A DNA stretch of 45,962 nt from GCA-2770975 sp050248915 (GCA_050248915.1 JBFWRL010000024.1:1-45962), one strand, 5' to 3'; shown: positions 33,822 to 42,959, counted from the stretch's first letter. The notes: generated from the letters alone by a model not told the origin. Program-made: numbers and translations.

Positions 33822-34293
33822 TAAACTTTTTCCGCTGACCCTCTCATTGCTTCTGATGGGTTGTACTTTGGCAGAAAAAAAAACCGCCCCCCAACCCTCT
33901 TCTCTCGAAAAAATAGAAAAACTTGTTTTAAAAGAGGGCAACGGACTAGTCGAGTGGACAGTGACAGCAGATCTGCTCACCAGAGAGTCAAAAGAGCAAA
34001 ACACCTACTCCATCGTCCACCCCATTGTCACCTGGAAAAACTGGGGCAAACTGACCGGAAAAAAGGGGACAATTTCCGAAAATGAGATAAAAATCGAAGA
34101 CTGTCTTTTAATTAGAAACGACAAAAAAATAACATCAAAAGAAATAATATTTAAAAAGATAGAAAAAAGTCTTTATATCCCTCATTTTTATCTTGAATCA
34201 AAACAAACAAAATTAAATGGCAGTAATTCGGTTTTAAATTTATCAAATAAAAAACTCTTTTTTAAACATGGCCGGGGAAAATATGTCTACTAG
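33805..34293 (+). CDS. lipoprotein, possible LptC-type LPS export protein
   Basis: Protein of 162 aa. The TTG start is supported by AGAGG at 8 nt. The signal peptide ends at the lipobox LMGC. The mature domain has the LptC-like pattern of short beta strands: WTVTADLLTRESKEQNTYSI, then HPIVTWKN, GKKGTISENEIKI and LNGSNSVLNLSNKKL. LptC links the inner-membrane exporter LptB2FG to LptA. Strand order and size fit; the lipid anchor is unusual, since LptC is normally held by a membrane helix. The last ~180 bp are richer in A+T than their surroundings. The identification is a hypothesis, supported by the other Lpt genes in the window. Confidence 0.5.
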   Translation: MNISSSKLFPLTLSLLLMGCTLAEKKTAPQPSSLEKIEKLVLKEGNGLVEWTVTADLLTRESKEQNTYSIVHPIVTWKNWGKLTGKKGTISENEIKIEDCLLIRNDKKITSKEIIFKKIEKSLYIPHFYLESKQTKLNGSNSVLNLSNKKLFFKHGRGKYVY

Positions 34294-34298
34294 AAAAA

Positions 34299-34955
34299 TT
34301 AAGCCTGTAAAAATTGACGTATCCCCTGATTGTCCCCAATAATCACCAGCAGATCATTTTCACTGATGACATGATCAGGTCCAGGAATAATGGCCAATTC
34401 GGTTCCTCCGTGTTTAATGGCGACCACAGAAATGCCAAACTTGACCCTCAGATTTAACTGGGACAAAGTTTGATTCAAAACATGCTCCGGTGCTTTCATT
34501 TCAATCACACTAAAACGGGGATCCAATTGAAAACTCTCAAGAATACTCGATTGCATCATCATTTGAGCCACACGTTTGCCCATATCACGCTCGGGGAAAA
34601 CAACCTGAGGCACATTCATGCGCTCTAAAATTTTGCCGTGATTGGCATTGGTTGCCTTGGCGATCAATTTTTTAACCCCCAACTCCATCAAATTGAGTGC
34701 GGTTAAAATACTGGCTTGAAGGTCTTCTCCAATGGCCAGAATCACCCCATCAAATCCCTGTAAACCCAATTCTTCCAAGGCATGGATATTGGTTGAATCC
34801 AAACAAATTGCTTGGGTTACCAACTCTTCGGTTTGAACATTTTGAACATTTTCTTCATCATTGTCGATGGCCAAGACTTCATGTCCCTGAGATCGAAGGG
34901 TGGCAGCAACGCTCACACCAAACCGCCCCAAACCAATGACCGCAAATTGCTTCAT
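34299..34955 (-). CDS. ktrA: potassium uptake regulatory subunit KtrA/TrkA
   Basis: Protein of 218 aa, KtrA size. The N-terminal RCK domain has the nucleotide-binding GLGRFGVSVA (residues 8-17) and Asp31 after beta-2; the C-terminal RCK_C domain (~140-218) ends in LLVIIGDNQGIRQF. It gates the membrane subunit according to ATP/ADP and, in many species, c-di-AMP. AAGGAG lies 7 nt before the ATG. It follows the ktrB gene by 9 bp and ends 5 bp from the convergent lipoprotein gene. Confidence 0.93.
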   Translation of the reverse strand: MKQFAVIGLGRFGVSVAATLRSQGHEVLAIDNDEENVQNVQTEELVTQAICLDSTNIHALEELGLQGFDGVILAIGEDLQASILTALNLMELGVKKLIAKATNANHGKILERMNVPQVVFPERDMGKRVAQMMMQSSILESFQLDPRFSVIEMKAPEHVLNQTLSQLNLRVKFGISVVAIKHGGTELAIIPGPDHVISENDLLVIIGDNQGIRQFLQA

Positions 34956-34964
34956 AAGAACTCC

Positions 34965-36344
34965 TTAACTGACAAGCAGATTTTCTTCAGGGTATTTTAA
35001 TAGTGACTGGCGGTGCTGCCACCAAAATGCAGTGCCCAAGGTAATCACACCAACGCGTCCGGCATACATGGTCAAGATGATCAAGAATTGGCCCAGTTCA
35101 GATAAGGTGGGAGTTAGACTGGCAGACAATCCAACAGTGGCAAAAGCGGAAACCACCTCAAAGATCACCAACAAAAACTCTTTTTTTTCAGTGAGCAGCA
35201 ATAGAACCGTCACTCCGTTGATCCAGACCAGGGAGAATAGAAGTGTTGCCATTGCTTTATTCACAGTCGAATCACTGATTTTGCGCTGAAATAAAACCAG
35301 GCTCTGACGCCCCTGAAGGGAGAACAACGATTTGAAAAAAAGGACCGCAATTGTTGTCGTTTTGATTCCCCCACCGGTCCCCCCAGGATTGGTACCAATA
35401 AACATCAACGTCAAGGTGATGAACAGAGTCGCTTGTCCGAGTTTGGCTGTGTCGAGCGCATTAAAGCCCGCCGTTCTGGGCATAACCGATTGAAAAAAAG
35501 CATTGAGCAATTTATCAAAAGGGCTCATCACACCCAAAGTATGCGGGTTATTCAGCTCCAAAAAGAGGATGGCATAGGTACCCAAAACCAAAAGCCCAGC
35601 TGTTGCAATCAGGCAGACCCGGGTATGCAAAGACAAATATTTCCAGCGAAGGGGCTTGGTGTGGTCACGTAAACGATTCCAGAGCTCCGAAAGAACCGGA
35701 TATCCCAGCCCACCGAAAATAACCAAAGTGGCAATAGTGAGTAAGAGCACAGGATTGGATTGATACCCCATTAAACTATCACTAAAAAGAGCAAAACCCG
35801 CATTGTTAAACGCTGACACACTGTGAAAAAGCGCAAAGAAAAGGCCTTTGCCCCAACCCATTTTCGGTATCCAGACCCCCGCTAAAACGAGCAAACCCAA
35901 TCCTTCTAGACACAAAGTCATCAATAAAATACGTCTGACAAAGCGCACGACCCCACCGGGACCAGGCAAATCCAACACCTGTTGCATGGCAAAGCGTTCA
36001 CGCAGAGAGAGTCTTTTTCCCACAGCCAAAACCATCAGGCTGTAAAGTGTCATATAACCCAGTCCACCCAATTGAATCAGTGCCATTAAAATGACTTGTC
36101 CCAGAGGGGTGTAATAGGTCGATGGATCGACCACACTCAAGCCCGTCACGCAGACAGCAGAGGTAGAAGTGAAGAGAGCGGTTAAAAAAGAACGGGAAGT
36201 GGGTTGAGTGACAGAAAAAGGCAACCAAAGTAAAAATGCCCCGAGCAAAATCAGGGCAATAAAGCCAAGCAAGGTCAGTTGGGATGGCGTTAAATGCCAT
36301 GTTTTTGGTTTGCGCTCAGCCCCAAAAAACAAACTTTCAGTCAC
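34965..36344 (-). CDS. ktrB: potassium uptake membrane subunit KtrB/TrkH
   Basis: Protein of 459 aa. Four MPM repeats carry the selectivity-filter segments: TSAVCVTGLSVV (~65), SAFNNAGFALF (~175), MPRTAGFNALD (~290) and SAFATVGLSASL (~400); each keeps the filter Gly. It imports K+ coupled to Na+ or the membrane potential. The GTG at 36344 is chosen: an AGGTGA site lies 7 nt upstream, and the 56 residues before it look unlike a protein. It precedes ktrA. The upstream region is shared with the divergent phosphate genes. Confidence 0.93.
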   Translation of the reverse strand: MTESLFFGAERKPKTWHLTPSQLTLLGFIALILLGAFLLWLPFSVTQPTSRSFLTALFTSTSAVCVTGLSVVDPSTYYTPLGQVILMALIQLGGLGYMTLYSLMVLAVGKRLSLRERFAMQQVLDLPGPGGVVRFVRRILLMTLCLEGLGLLVLAGVWIPKMGWGKGLFFALFHSVSAFNNAGFALFSDSLMGYQSNPVLLLTIATLVIFGGLGYPVLSELWNRLRDHTKPLRWKYLSLHTRVCLIATAGLLVLGTYAILFLELNNPHTLGVMSPFDKLLNAFFQSVMPRTAGFNALDTAKLGQATLFITLTLMFIGTNPGGTGGGIKTTTIAVLFFKSLFSLQGRQSLVLFQRKISDSTVNKAMATLLFSLVWINGVTVLLLLTEKKEFLLVIFEVVSAFATVGLSASLTPTLSELGQFLIILTMYAGRVGVITLGTAFWWQHRQSLLKYPEENLLVS

Positions 36345-36476
36345 AATATCATCACCTAATATATATTGCCTTTTTGCTGTCTTACACACCATGAAACAAG
36401 ACCGCAAACCTTTGCAAGATGAGAAAAAGGGATTCCATACCCACCTATCGGAAAGTATGCTAACATGCTCAGCAAT

Positions 36477-36532
36477 AAGGAGGCAATTCAGAAAGTTTAA
36501 GAAATGATTCAATAGAGATTAAAGAAATGATT
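36477..36532 (+). promoter_or_regulatory. leader with strong Shine-Dalgarno and a three-codon mini-ORF
   Basis: AAGGAGG (36477-36483) lies 43 bp before the DUF47 start and is not placed to serve it. An ATG at 36504 opens the mini-ORF Met-Ile-Gln-stop (36504-36515). The context TTAAGAAATGATT around it is repeated as TTAAAGAAATGATT at the real start (36527). This looks like a duplicated start region or a small translated leader. Confidence 0.35.
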
Positions 36533-37198
36533 AAACTAAGTTTATTTCCAAAAGACAAAAAATTTTTCGTCTTATTCAACAATCTTTCCCAATGTCTTGT
36601 TGAAATAGCTAAAGAATTCCAGCTTTTTTTACATACTTATCAAGATAATCCCATTGTAACAGCCAATCAGACCCGTGATCTGGTAGAAAGCTCTGTCGCT
36701 CTCAAAAAAATCGTCAGTCTTGACTCACATGGCGACGGCTTGTCTGAGGACCTCCTCAAGACGTTATTTTCCACCTTCGTCACTCCCATGGATCGAGAAG
36801 ATATCCATGCCCTAACCAAAACATTGACCAGTATTATTGCCCATATCAATGGGGCTGCTCGCCGTTTTGATATGTACCACATCCACAGCGTGGAACCCGC
36901 GGTGCATGAACTGACCCAAATTCTCTTGGAATGCACCAATGAATTGGCTTTTCTGATCGAAAGATTGGACAATCTCAGTTCGCTCGAACGCTTCACCCCT
37001 CATCTAGAAAAACTCAATCAGCTCGAAAAAGAAGCGGATAAAATTTATCGCTCAGCAATCAAACAATTGTTTAATGAACCCCAAGACACTTTACATGTGA
37101 TGAAATGGAAAGACATTTTTGAATGTCTCGAAAACGCCATTGACAAATGTCACAGTGCGGGCTCAATTTTGATGGGGATTATTTTGAAGTATGCTTGA
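36527..37198 (+). CDS. DUF47/PhoU-like phosphate regulator
   Basis: Protein of 223 aa, all-helical, following the DUF47 pattern (NQTRDLVESSVALKKIVSLD, then DREDIHALTKTLTSIIAHI, and ECLENAIDKCHSAG near the end). DUF47 proteins resemble PhoU and pair with Pit phosphate transporters. The gene overlaps pit by 8 bp. Its acidic clusters could bind metal, as in PhoU. A weak AGAG site lies 9 nt before the ATG. Confidence 0.9.
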   Translation: MIKLSLFPKDKKFFVLFNNLSQCLVEIAKEFQLFLHTYQDNPIVTANQTRDLVESSVALKKIVSLDSHGDGLSEDLLKTLFSTFVTPMDREDIHALTKTLTSIIAHINGAARRFDMYHIHSVEPAVHELTQILLECTNELAFLIERLDNLSSLERFTPHLEKLNQLEKEADKIYRSAIKQLFNEPQDTLHVMKWKDIFECLENAIDKCHSAGSILMGIILKYA

Positions 37199-38201
37199 TC
37201 CCTTCCTCTTATTGGTCTGTGTTGTTATCTTTGCTTTGGTTTTTGACTATATCAATGGTTTTCATGACACAGCAAACTCGATTGCCACGGTGGTTTCTAC
37301 ACGGGTGTTAAGGCCATCCCAAGCTGTCATGATGGCTGCTGCGTTGAATTTATTTGGCGCATTTTTGGGTGTGGAAGTCGCTAAGACAATTGGAAAAGGC
37401 ATGGTGTCAGGCGCCTCGGTTACGCAAGTCACTGTTTTAGCGGCCTTGATAGGTGCCATTATTTGGAACCTGATCACTTGGTATTTTGGCATTCCCTCCA
37501 GTTCTTCCCATGCCCTCATCGGCGCTCTTTGTGGTTCGGCTGCTGCTTATAGTGGTTTCAGTGCCCTGAATCTACACGGGCTAATGCAAAAAGTATTTAT
37601 ACCGATGATTGTCTCGCCAACGCTGGGTCTGATCATCGGTTTTTTGGTCATGACATCACTTTATTGGATGTTGGTAAAAGCAAAACCTGGTTTTGTCAAT
37701 CGTTGGTTTTCAAAATTACAACTGGCTTCGGCTGGCTTTATGGCCTTGAGCCATGGTTCAAACGATGCTCAAAAAACGATGGGGATTATTACCATGGCTC
37801 TGATGAGCTATTATGGAACACCGGCTGGAAGCCACGATTTTCAGATCCCTTTTTGGGTGGTTCTGTCGTGTGCGTTGGCCATGGGCATGGGTACTCTGGC
37901 AGGTGGCTGGAAAATCATACACACCATGGGCAGTAAAATGATCAAACTCCAGCCCATACATGGCTTTGCAGCTGAGACTTCAGCAGCAATTATGATCATG
38001 ACAGCCTCTCATATGGGGATGCCTGTCAGTACCACCCATGTCATCTCTAGCTCAATTATGGGTGTGGGTGCCTCTAAACGCTTTTCGGCAGTCCGTTGGG
38101 GAATTGTCGGCAGTATTGTTTGGGCCTGGATACTCACCTTTCCACTGTCTTTTGTCTTAGGTGGGGGTGCGTTTTTGCTCCTCAACATCTTTTTTCATTA
38201 A
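37191..38201 (+). CDS. pit: low-affinity phosphate transporter Pit
   Basis: Protein of 336 aa, the compact form of the PiT family, with about ten membrane spans. The two family signatures are present: FDYINGFHDTANSIATVVSTR near the N-terminus and ALSHGSNDAQKTMGII in the middle. It takes up phosphate as metal-phosphate with H+ or Na+. Overlaps DUF47 by 8 bp. Its stop shares TTAA with the stop of the convergent permease gene. Confidence 0.94.
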   Translation: MLDPFLLLVCVVIFALVFDYINGFHDTANSIATVVSTRVLRPSQAVMMAAALNLFGAFLGVEVAKTIGKGMVSGASVTQVTVLAALIGAIIWNLITWYFGIPSSSSHALIGALCGSAAAYSGFSALNLHGLMQKVFIPMIVSPTLGLIIGFLVMTSLYWMLVKAKPGFVNRWFSKLQLASAGFMALSHGSNDAQKTMGIITMALMSYYGTPAGSHDFQIPFWVVLSCALAMGMGTLAGGWKIIHTMGSKMIKLQPIHGFAAETSAAIMIMTASHMGMPVSTTHVISSSIMGVGASKRFSAVRWGIVGSIVWAWILTFPLSFVLGGGAFLLLNIFFH

Positions 38202-39322
38202 CCCCATTGATTGCGTTTCCAAACCAGGACAGACATGCATGCCGCTGTTAACCCGTCAGCCAACCAAGCAGCCAACCAAGCGGGCACTTGCCCGGAATCT
38301 CCCAAAGCTGTCCCAATAGCAAAAAATAAATAATAAACAAAGATCAAAAGCAGGCTAAAACCAAATCCCTGCAAACGACTGCTTAAGGTACGTGCACCCA
38401 TGGCCGCTCCCAAAAGTATAAAAATGAAAGTCGTAATGGGGAGTGCTATTTTTTGATGCCAGCGCACTTTTAAAGCAGACACATTTTGTCCACTGCTTTC
38501 TAAATGTTGGATATGCTGGTAGAGTTCAGACAAACTCATCTCCAAGGGAATCCGGCTTTCTTGCATAATTTTTTGAGTGGACAATTGTAATGGATATTGA
38601 AATTTCAAAAAATCAACAGACTGAAAACGGCCATCAGAAGTTGATTTAAAAATTGTCCCAGAAAAAAAAGTCCACTGGCCATTTTGAAGTGATGCGCGTT
38701 TGGCTTGTAGCAAATTGACGGATTGTGCGGGCTCAAAAATGTGTAAAACAAGGTCATAAAGGTATTTTTTGTCCGCTTGTTTGGCATACAAAAGATACTT
38801 TAACTGACCAGATTCAATCTGGCGAAAGACAAGATGGGATTGTAAAACAGGGATTTCAGGCTGACGGGTTTGGGCATAATGCAATAATTGACGGGCTGAA
38901 AAAGCCGATGATGGCAAAAGAGTTTCATTCAAAATAATCGCAAGTAAAGCCAAAAGGCAACCCCCAAACATCAGTGGCTGTAAAAGTTGGTAAAAACTCC
39001 AACCCATCATTCTCAAAGATAGCAGTTCACCATCTCCAGACAAACGAGAAAAAGCCAGCATACTGCCCAATAAAGAAGCCATGGGCAATGTGTAAAAGAG
39101 CATTTCGGGAATACGCGCCAAGAATATTTGTAAGGCCAAAGCAAAGGGGATTTGGAACTGAACACTCTGCTCCAGCAAATTGAAGAGCACAAAGCCTGTG
39201 GTTAAAATACAGCCCATCATTACCACAGAGAAGAAAAACGGACCCATAAACTCGAGTAAAATATAGCGCTGAATCAAAAAATAAGAGCGGCTAAACAGCG
39301 GGAGACTCGTACAAATCGGCAT
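38198..39322 (-). CDS. LPS export permease, YjgP/YjgQ (LptF/LptG) family
   Basis: Protein of about 374 aa (359 if the internal TTG at 39277 is used), with the layout of LptF/LptG: three spans, a periplasmic beta-jellyroll (~135-265) and three spans. It is the second paralogue in the window (the first is at 14917) and lies next to lptB, so it is the better candidate for the LptB-linked subunit. The start is uncertain because the gene overlaps the end of lptB by about 30 bp; alignment with the paralogue suggests the TTG at 39277. No good ribosome site is visible for any option. Confidence 0.88.
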   Translation of the reverse strand: MPICTSLPLFSRSYFLIQRYILLEFMGPFFFSVVMMGCILTTGFVLFNLLEQSVQFQIPFALALQIFLARIPEMLFYTLPMASLLGSMLAFSRLSGDGELLSLRMMGWSFYQLLQPLMFGGCLLALLAIILNETLLPSSAFSARQLLHYAQTRQPEIPVLQSHLVFRQIESGQLKYLLYAKQADKKYLYDLVLHIFEPAQSVNLLQAKRASLQNGQWTFFSGTIFKSTSDGRFQSVDFLKFQYPLQLSTQKIMQESRIPLEMSLSELYQHIQHLESSGQNVSALKVRWHQKIALPITTFIFILLGAAMGARTLSSRLQGFGFSLLLIFVYYLFFAIGTALGDSGQVPAWLAAWLADGLTAACMSVLVWKRNQWG

Positions 39323-40142
39323 CCAGGTCATCAAAATTGACCTGACTCAAATCCGCGATACTTTCATCTTTTCTGCGTAAAATTTCCTCTTCTGTAAAAG
39401 GAAAACGCATTTTGGAGCGGTAACGTTGAAATTTAAATTCACTGCCCAAATAATATCTTCTGGCCAAAGGATTTTGAGCAACTTCCTCAGAGGGTCCGCT
39501 TACGATAACATTGCCACGGGTTAAAATATAGGCCCAATCCGTAATGCCCAGCGTCTCCTGGACATTGTGATCAGTAATCAAAATACCAATTGTCCGCTTT
39601 TGCAGGTGAACAATCATTTCTTTGATCCCTGCTACAGCAATAGGATCAATCCCACTAAAGGGTTCATCCAACAACAAAAAAGAGGGATTGGTTGCAACAG
39701 CCCGTGCAATTTCAACCCGCCTGCGTTCTCCCCCCGACAATTGATGTCCTTTTGATTTGCGTACATGTTGCAAGTTAAATTCTTCTAAGAGATCATCCAG
39801 ACGCACTTTTTGCTCAGCCCTTGGAACCTTTAACAATTGCCAGATTGCCTTGATATTGTCTTCAACTGTTAATTTACGAAACACAGATGCTTCTTGTGGC
39901 AAATAGCTGATGCCCAAACGGGCCCGTTTGTGCATAGGTAATTTAGAAATGCGCTTACCATCAAAAAAGACATTGCCTTTGTCAGGAGAAACCAACCCCA
40001 CCACCATATAAAAAGTCGTCGTTTTACCTGCCCCATTGGGCCCCAAAAGACCGACAACCTCTCCCCTGCCTACGCGGATATTGACATTATTGACAACCCG
40101 ACGTTTACGGTAAGTTTTGATCAGCCCTCTGGTTTCAATCAT
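39291..40142 (-). CDS. lptB: LPS export ATPase LptB with C-terminal extension
   Basis: Protein of 283 aa, about 40 longer than usual. Walker A GPNGAGKTT (34-42), the Q loop in SYLPQEAS, signature LSGGERRRVEIARA, Walker B LLLDEPFSGIDP and the switch His in ITDHNV. It powers LPS extraction from the inner membrane. The extra tail (~243-283) is acidic (RKDESIADLSQVNFDDLDADLYE). Its ATG overlaps the upstream ABC gene stop as ATGA, and its own stop lies within the permease start region. Confidence 0.94.
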   Translation of the reverse strand: MIETRGLIKTYRKRRVVNNVNIRVGRGEVVGLLGPNGAGKTTTFYMVVGLVSPDKGNVFFDGKRISKLPMHKRARLGISYLPQEASVFRKLTVEDNIKAIWQLLKVPRAEQKVRLDDLLEEFNLQHVRKSKGHQLSGGERRRVEIARAVATNPSFLLLDEPFSGIDPIAVAGIKEMIVHLQKRTIGILITDHNVQETLGITDWAYILTRGNVIVSGPSEEVAQNPLARRYYLGSEFKFQRYRSKMRFPFTEEEILRRKDESIADLSQVNFDDLDADLYESPAV

Positions 40143-41272
40143 GGATGTTTGGCCGTACTAAAAACACGCTTTTCACTGACCGGATCAAAAAGGTGGACAT
40201 GTCGAGTATCCAGCCAGACGGGAATTTCGGTGCCAGAAGTAATATGAAGCACTTTGATGGTGTCCACTTCGGCCACCAATTTATGTTTATCCCCCACTGA
40301 CAGGTGAATAAAAGTCCGAGAACCAGAAGGTTCAACAACATCCACCCAAGCTTGAACTGACTGCCATTCAGGAATCGAGGTATCCACATCTGTTAAAGCC
40401 AAAAACTCTGGCCGAATACCAAAAGTCATTTCTTTGCCCTTAAAAGAATCAATCTCTGAACTGGACTCTGTCCGCTTCAAATTTAAACTTAAACCAGGTG
40501 CTTCAACCTTCACTGAATCACTATCCAAATCAGTCACTTTAACTTGTAAAAAATTCATCGAGGGACTGCCAATAAATCCAGCCACAAAAAGATTGGTCGG
40601 AAACTCATAAGCCATGGCAGGTGTGGCCAACTGCTGAATAATTCCGCCTTTCATCACCGCAATCCGATCACCCATGGTCATGGCTTCGATTTGGTCATGG
40701 GTAACATAGACCGTGGTAATTCCCAATTTTTGCTGCAAGCGTTTGATTTCTGTGCGTGTTTGCATGCGCAACTTGGCATCCAGATTGGAAAGGGGCTCAT
40801 CCATTAAAAAGACCTGAGAATCACGCACCAAAGCCCGCCCCAAGGCGACACGCTGACGTTGTCCACCCGACAATTCTTTTGGTTTGCGTTGAAGATAGGG
40901 CTTGATATCCAACATATCTGCAGCTGCTTGGACTTTTTTCTCAATCTCTGACTTTGAATATTTGCGCAGCTTTAAGCCAAAAGCGATATTATCATAGACA
41001 GTCATATGGGGATAGAGCGCATAATTCTGAAAAACCATGGCAATATCACGGTCTTTGGGAGGGACATTTGTCACATCGCGATTGCCAATGGTAATAGTGC
41101 CTTCATTGGCTGTTTCTAAACCGGCAATCAAACGCAATGTGGTGGACTTTCCGCAGCCACTGCCACCTACCAGGACCAAAAATTCGCCATCTTGGATATG
41201 CAGAGAAAGTGATTTGATAATCTCTACAGTCCCGTAGCGTTTCACAATATTGGTTAATTTGACTTCACCCAT
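40139..41272 (-). CDS. ugpC: sugar ABC transporter ATPase, UgpC/MalK family
   Basis: Protein of 377 aa. Walker A GGSGCGKST (36-44), LSGGQRQRVALGRAL, Walker B MDEPLSNLDA, His in VTHDQ, and the C-terminal regulatory (MalK/TOBE) half (~240-377). This class energises uptake of sugars or glycerol 3-phosphate. No permease or binding protein is adjacent, so it probably serves several transporters. Starts 20 bp after mltG; ends in the ATGA overlap with lptB. Confidence 0.93.
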   Translation of the reverse strand: MGEVKLTNIVKRYGTVEIIKSLSLHIQDGEFLVLVGGSGCGKSTTLRLIAGLETANEGTITIGNRDVTNVPPKDRDIAMVFQNYALYPHMTVYDNIAFGLKLRKYSKSEIEKKVQAAADMLDIKPYLQRKPKELSGGQRQRVALGRALVRDSQVFLMDEPLSNLDAKLRMQTRTEIKRLQQKLGITTVYVTHDQIEAMTMGDRIAVMKGGIIQQLATPAMAYEFPTNLFVAGFIGSPSMNFLQVKVTDLDSDSVKVEAPGLSLNLKRTESSSEIDSFKGKEMTFGIRPEFLALTDVDTSIPEWQSVQAWVDVVEPSGSRTFIHLSVGDKHKLVAEVDTIKVLHITSGTEIPVWLDTRHVHLFDPVSEKRVFSTAKHP

Positions 41273-41292
41273 ATATCAATTCCAGCCCTCTT

Positions 41293-42303
41293 TTATGATT
41301 TTCCAAAATAAATCCGCCGAATAGCAGATAAATGCTCGGAGTAGCTCTTAGAAAAAGCATGTGAGCCATCTCCACGGGCAACAAAATACAAATAGGCTGT
41401 CTTTTCGGGATATAACACAGCTTTTATCGCAGCAATCCCAGGATTGCCTATGGGTCCTGGAGGCAGCCCTCCATACCGATAGGTATTATAAGGCGAATCG
41501 ACACGAATGTCTTTGAGAGATAAGCCTTTGGGCCCTTGATGCCAACCCAAAGCGTACTCAGTAGTGGGATCTGACTCCAACTTCATACCAATGGACAAGC
41601 GCTTCAGGAACACCCCTGCAATGATCGGAAGTTCCCGATCTAAGAGCCCTTCCAATTCAACAACCGAAGCCAAAGTAATGGTCTGATGTAGATCCAATTT
41701 ATGTGTTGGCGGTCGCTTCTCCCAAATAGGCAAGACAACCTCCTGAAAACGTTTAAGCTGGGCCTCGATCAAATCTTTTTCGACCCCCTGCAAAAAATAG
41801 GTATCCGGATAGAGAAAACCCTCTAAAGATTTTCCTGATTTTAAAAAAGTGAACTTTTGAAACAAATCCGGATCTGGTTTCTGTGCAATCTCAATATAGC
41901 GCTCAGGAGAGAGCAGATATTCATTTAAGCGACGGGACGCTTGGTTAATACGATAGCCCTCAGGAATGGTATAGGGGATTTTTTCCGTGATTCCCTGAGT
42001 GAGTTTATTGACAATATCAGTGGCTGACATCTGTGAGGAAAGACGATAATAACCTGACTGAATCTTACTTTGTAAGCCTTTGAGCTTGACATAGAGCTTA
42101 AAGGCATCAGGATTTCGGATCAGTTTTTTCTCAGCCAAATCCTGAGTAACCTGGCCAAAGGTTGCTCCCATCTTAACACGGTACAAAATAGACTTTTCCG
42201 AGGTTTTTACGGGTGCCAATTCTTGCGTAAAAAACCAGCCAGCAGCAAGCAAGGTCAACAAAACCCCAACCAGAGCAAGCCCTAACCAGCGTAACAAAGA
42301 CAT
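41293..42303 (-). CDS. mltG: endolytic peptidoglycan transglycosylase MltG
   Basis: Protein of 336 aa. One N-terminal membrane span (~6-26), then the YceG fold: IPYTIPEGYRINQ, LEGFLYPDTYFL, ASVVELEG with the catalytic Glu around residue 213 (usually ASIVExE), and SPYNTYRYGGLPPGPIGNPG near the end. It cuts nascent glycan strands at the membrane to end or release them. Starts 10 bp after the SLOG gene with no clear ribosome site, so it is translated from the same message. Confidence 0.95.
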   Translation of the reverse strand: MSLLRWLGLALVGVLLTLLAAGWFFTQELAPVKTSEKSILYRVKMGATFGQVTQDLAEKKLIRNPDAFKLYVKLKGLQSKIQSGYYRLSSQMSATDIVNKLTQGITEKIPYTIPEGYRINQASRRLNEYLLSPERYIEIAQKPDPDLFQKFTFLKSGKSLEGFLYPDTYFLQGVEKDLIEAQLKRFQEVVLPIWEKRPPTHKLDLHQTITLASVVELEGLLDRELPIIAGVFLKRLSIGMKLESDPTTEYALGWHQGPKGLSLKDIRVDSPYNTYRYGGLPPGPIGNPGIAAIKAVLYPEKTAYLYFVARGDGSHAFSKSYSEHLSAIRRIYFGKS

Positions 42304-42313
42304 TTGAAGCCAG

Positions 42314-42835
42314 TTAATCTAAATAAAAAGCAGTCACAATTTTATGCTGCTCATGGGCGAATTGAATGGTTTGTTTAAGGGTCATGCTGGTGTGATACAG
42401 AAAAACAACCAATTGCTGGCATTTGCTGATAATTTCTGTGTAGCAGAGTTCGCTGGCCTGAGCCAGAGTCATATTCGTTCTTTCGGGGTATTCGATCACC
42501 GTTTTTAAAGTCAAAAGCTGCTCTCGACTTTCGTCGGGCTGTTGCTCAATCGTCTGTGGCAGGATGACAATGAGATTATCTGGATTGGCACGTTGTACAC
42601 CTTTGATCACCGCAAAATTGGTACCTGACGCACCACTCGTAATCACCTCATTGCCCTCTAAAGCCAAAGCATAGGCCAAAGTTTCGATCAATTGTTGATG
42701 TGCCAAAGAAATATGGCGGCTGCCAATTAAAGCGATTTTTTTCGAACCTTTGGATTGCAATAATTGCAATTCTTCAAAAAACGTATCCAGTTTATTATCG
42801 GTGATTGTGTCGGCGTTTCCGGATTGCTGTGCCAT
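42314..42835 (-). CDS. SLOG/DprA-like Rossmann-fold protein
   Basis: Protein of 173 aa. The segment KKIALIGSRHISLAHQQLIE (~33-52) and VITSGASGTNFAVIKGVQRA (~63-82), followed by NLIVILPQ, fit the SLOG superfamily (DprA, LOG and relatives) that binds nucleotides or DNA. It lacks the DprA C-terminal domain and the first part is unusual. SLOG proteins often sense or make nucleotide signals. It heads the mltG-ugpC-lptB-permease set; why is not clear. Ligand unknown. Confidence 0.72.
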   Translation of the reverse strand: MAQQSGNADTITDNKLDTFFEELQLLQSKGSKKIALIGSRHISLAHQQLIETLAYALALEGNEVITSGASGTNFAVIKGVQRANPDNLIVILPQTIEQQPDESREQLLTLKTVIEYPERTNMTLAQASELCYTEIISKCQQLVVFLYHTSMTLKQTIQFAHEQHKIVTAFYLD

Positions 42836-42959
42836 AAGTGGATGAACGTATTATCCTTCCCAAAAAATGCAGATACCATGTCTAGGTCAAACATTGCCAT
42901 TGTAACATAATCACTCCTTGGGCACGTTAAAGACCAGCCCAGGGCTGAAAAATGATAAC

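Noticed and set aside
36345..36512. KtrB N-terminal extension of 56 residues
   Set aside because: Cys/Lys-rich, not membrane-like, and the GTG at 36344 has a well-placed ribosome site.
36345..36526. c-di-AMP (ydaO-type) riboswitch upstream of ktrB
   Set aside because: The leader is short and I found no convincing match to the conserved core; a covariance search would be needed to revive it.
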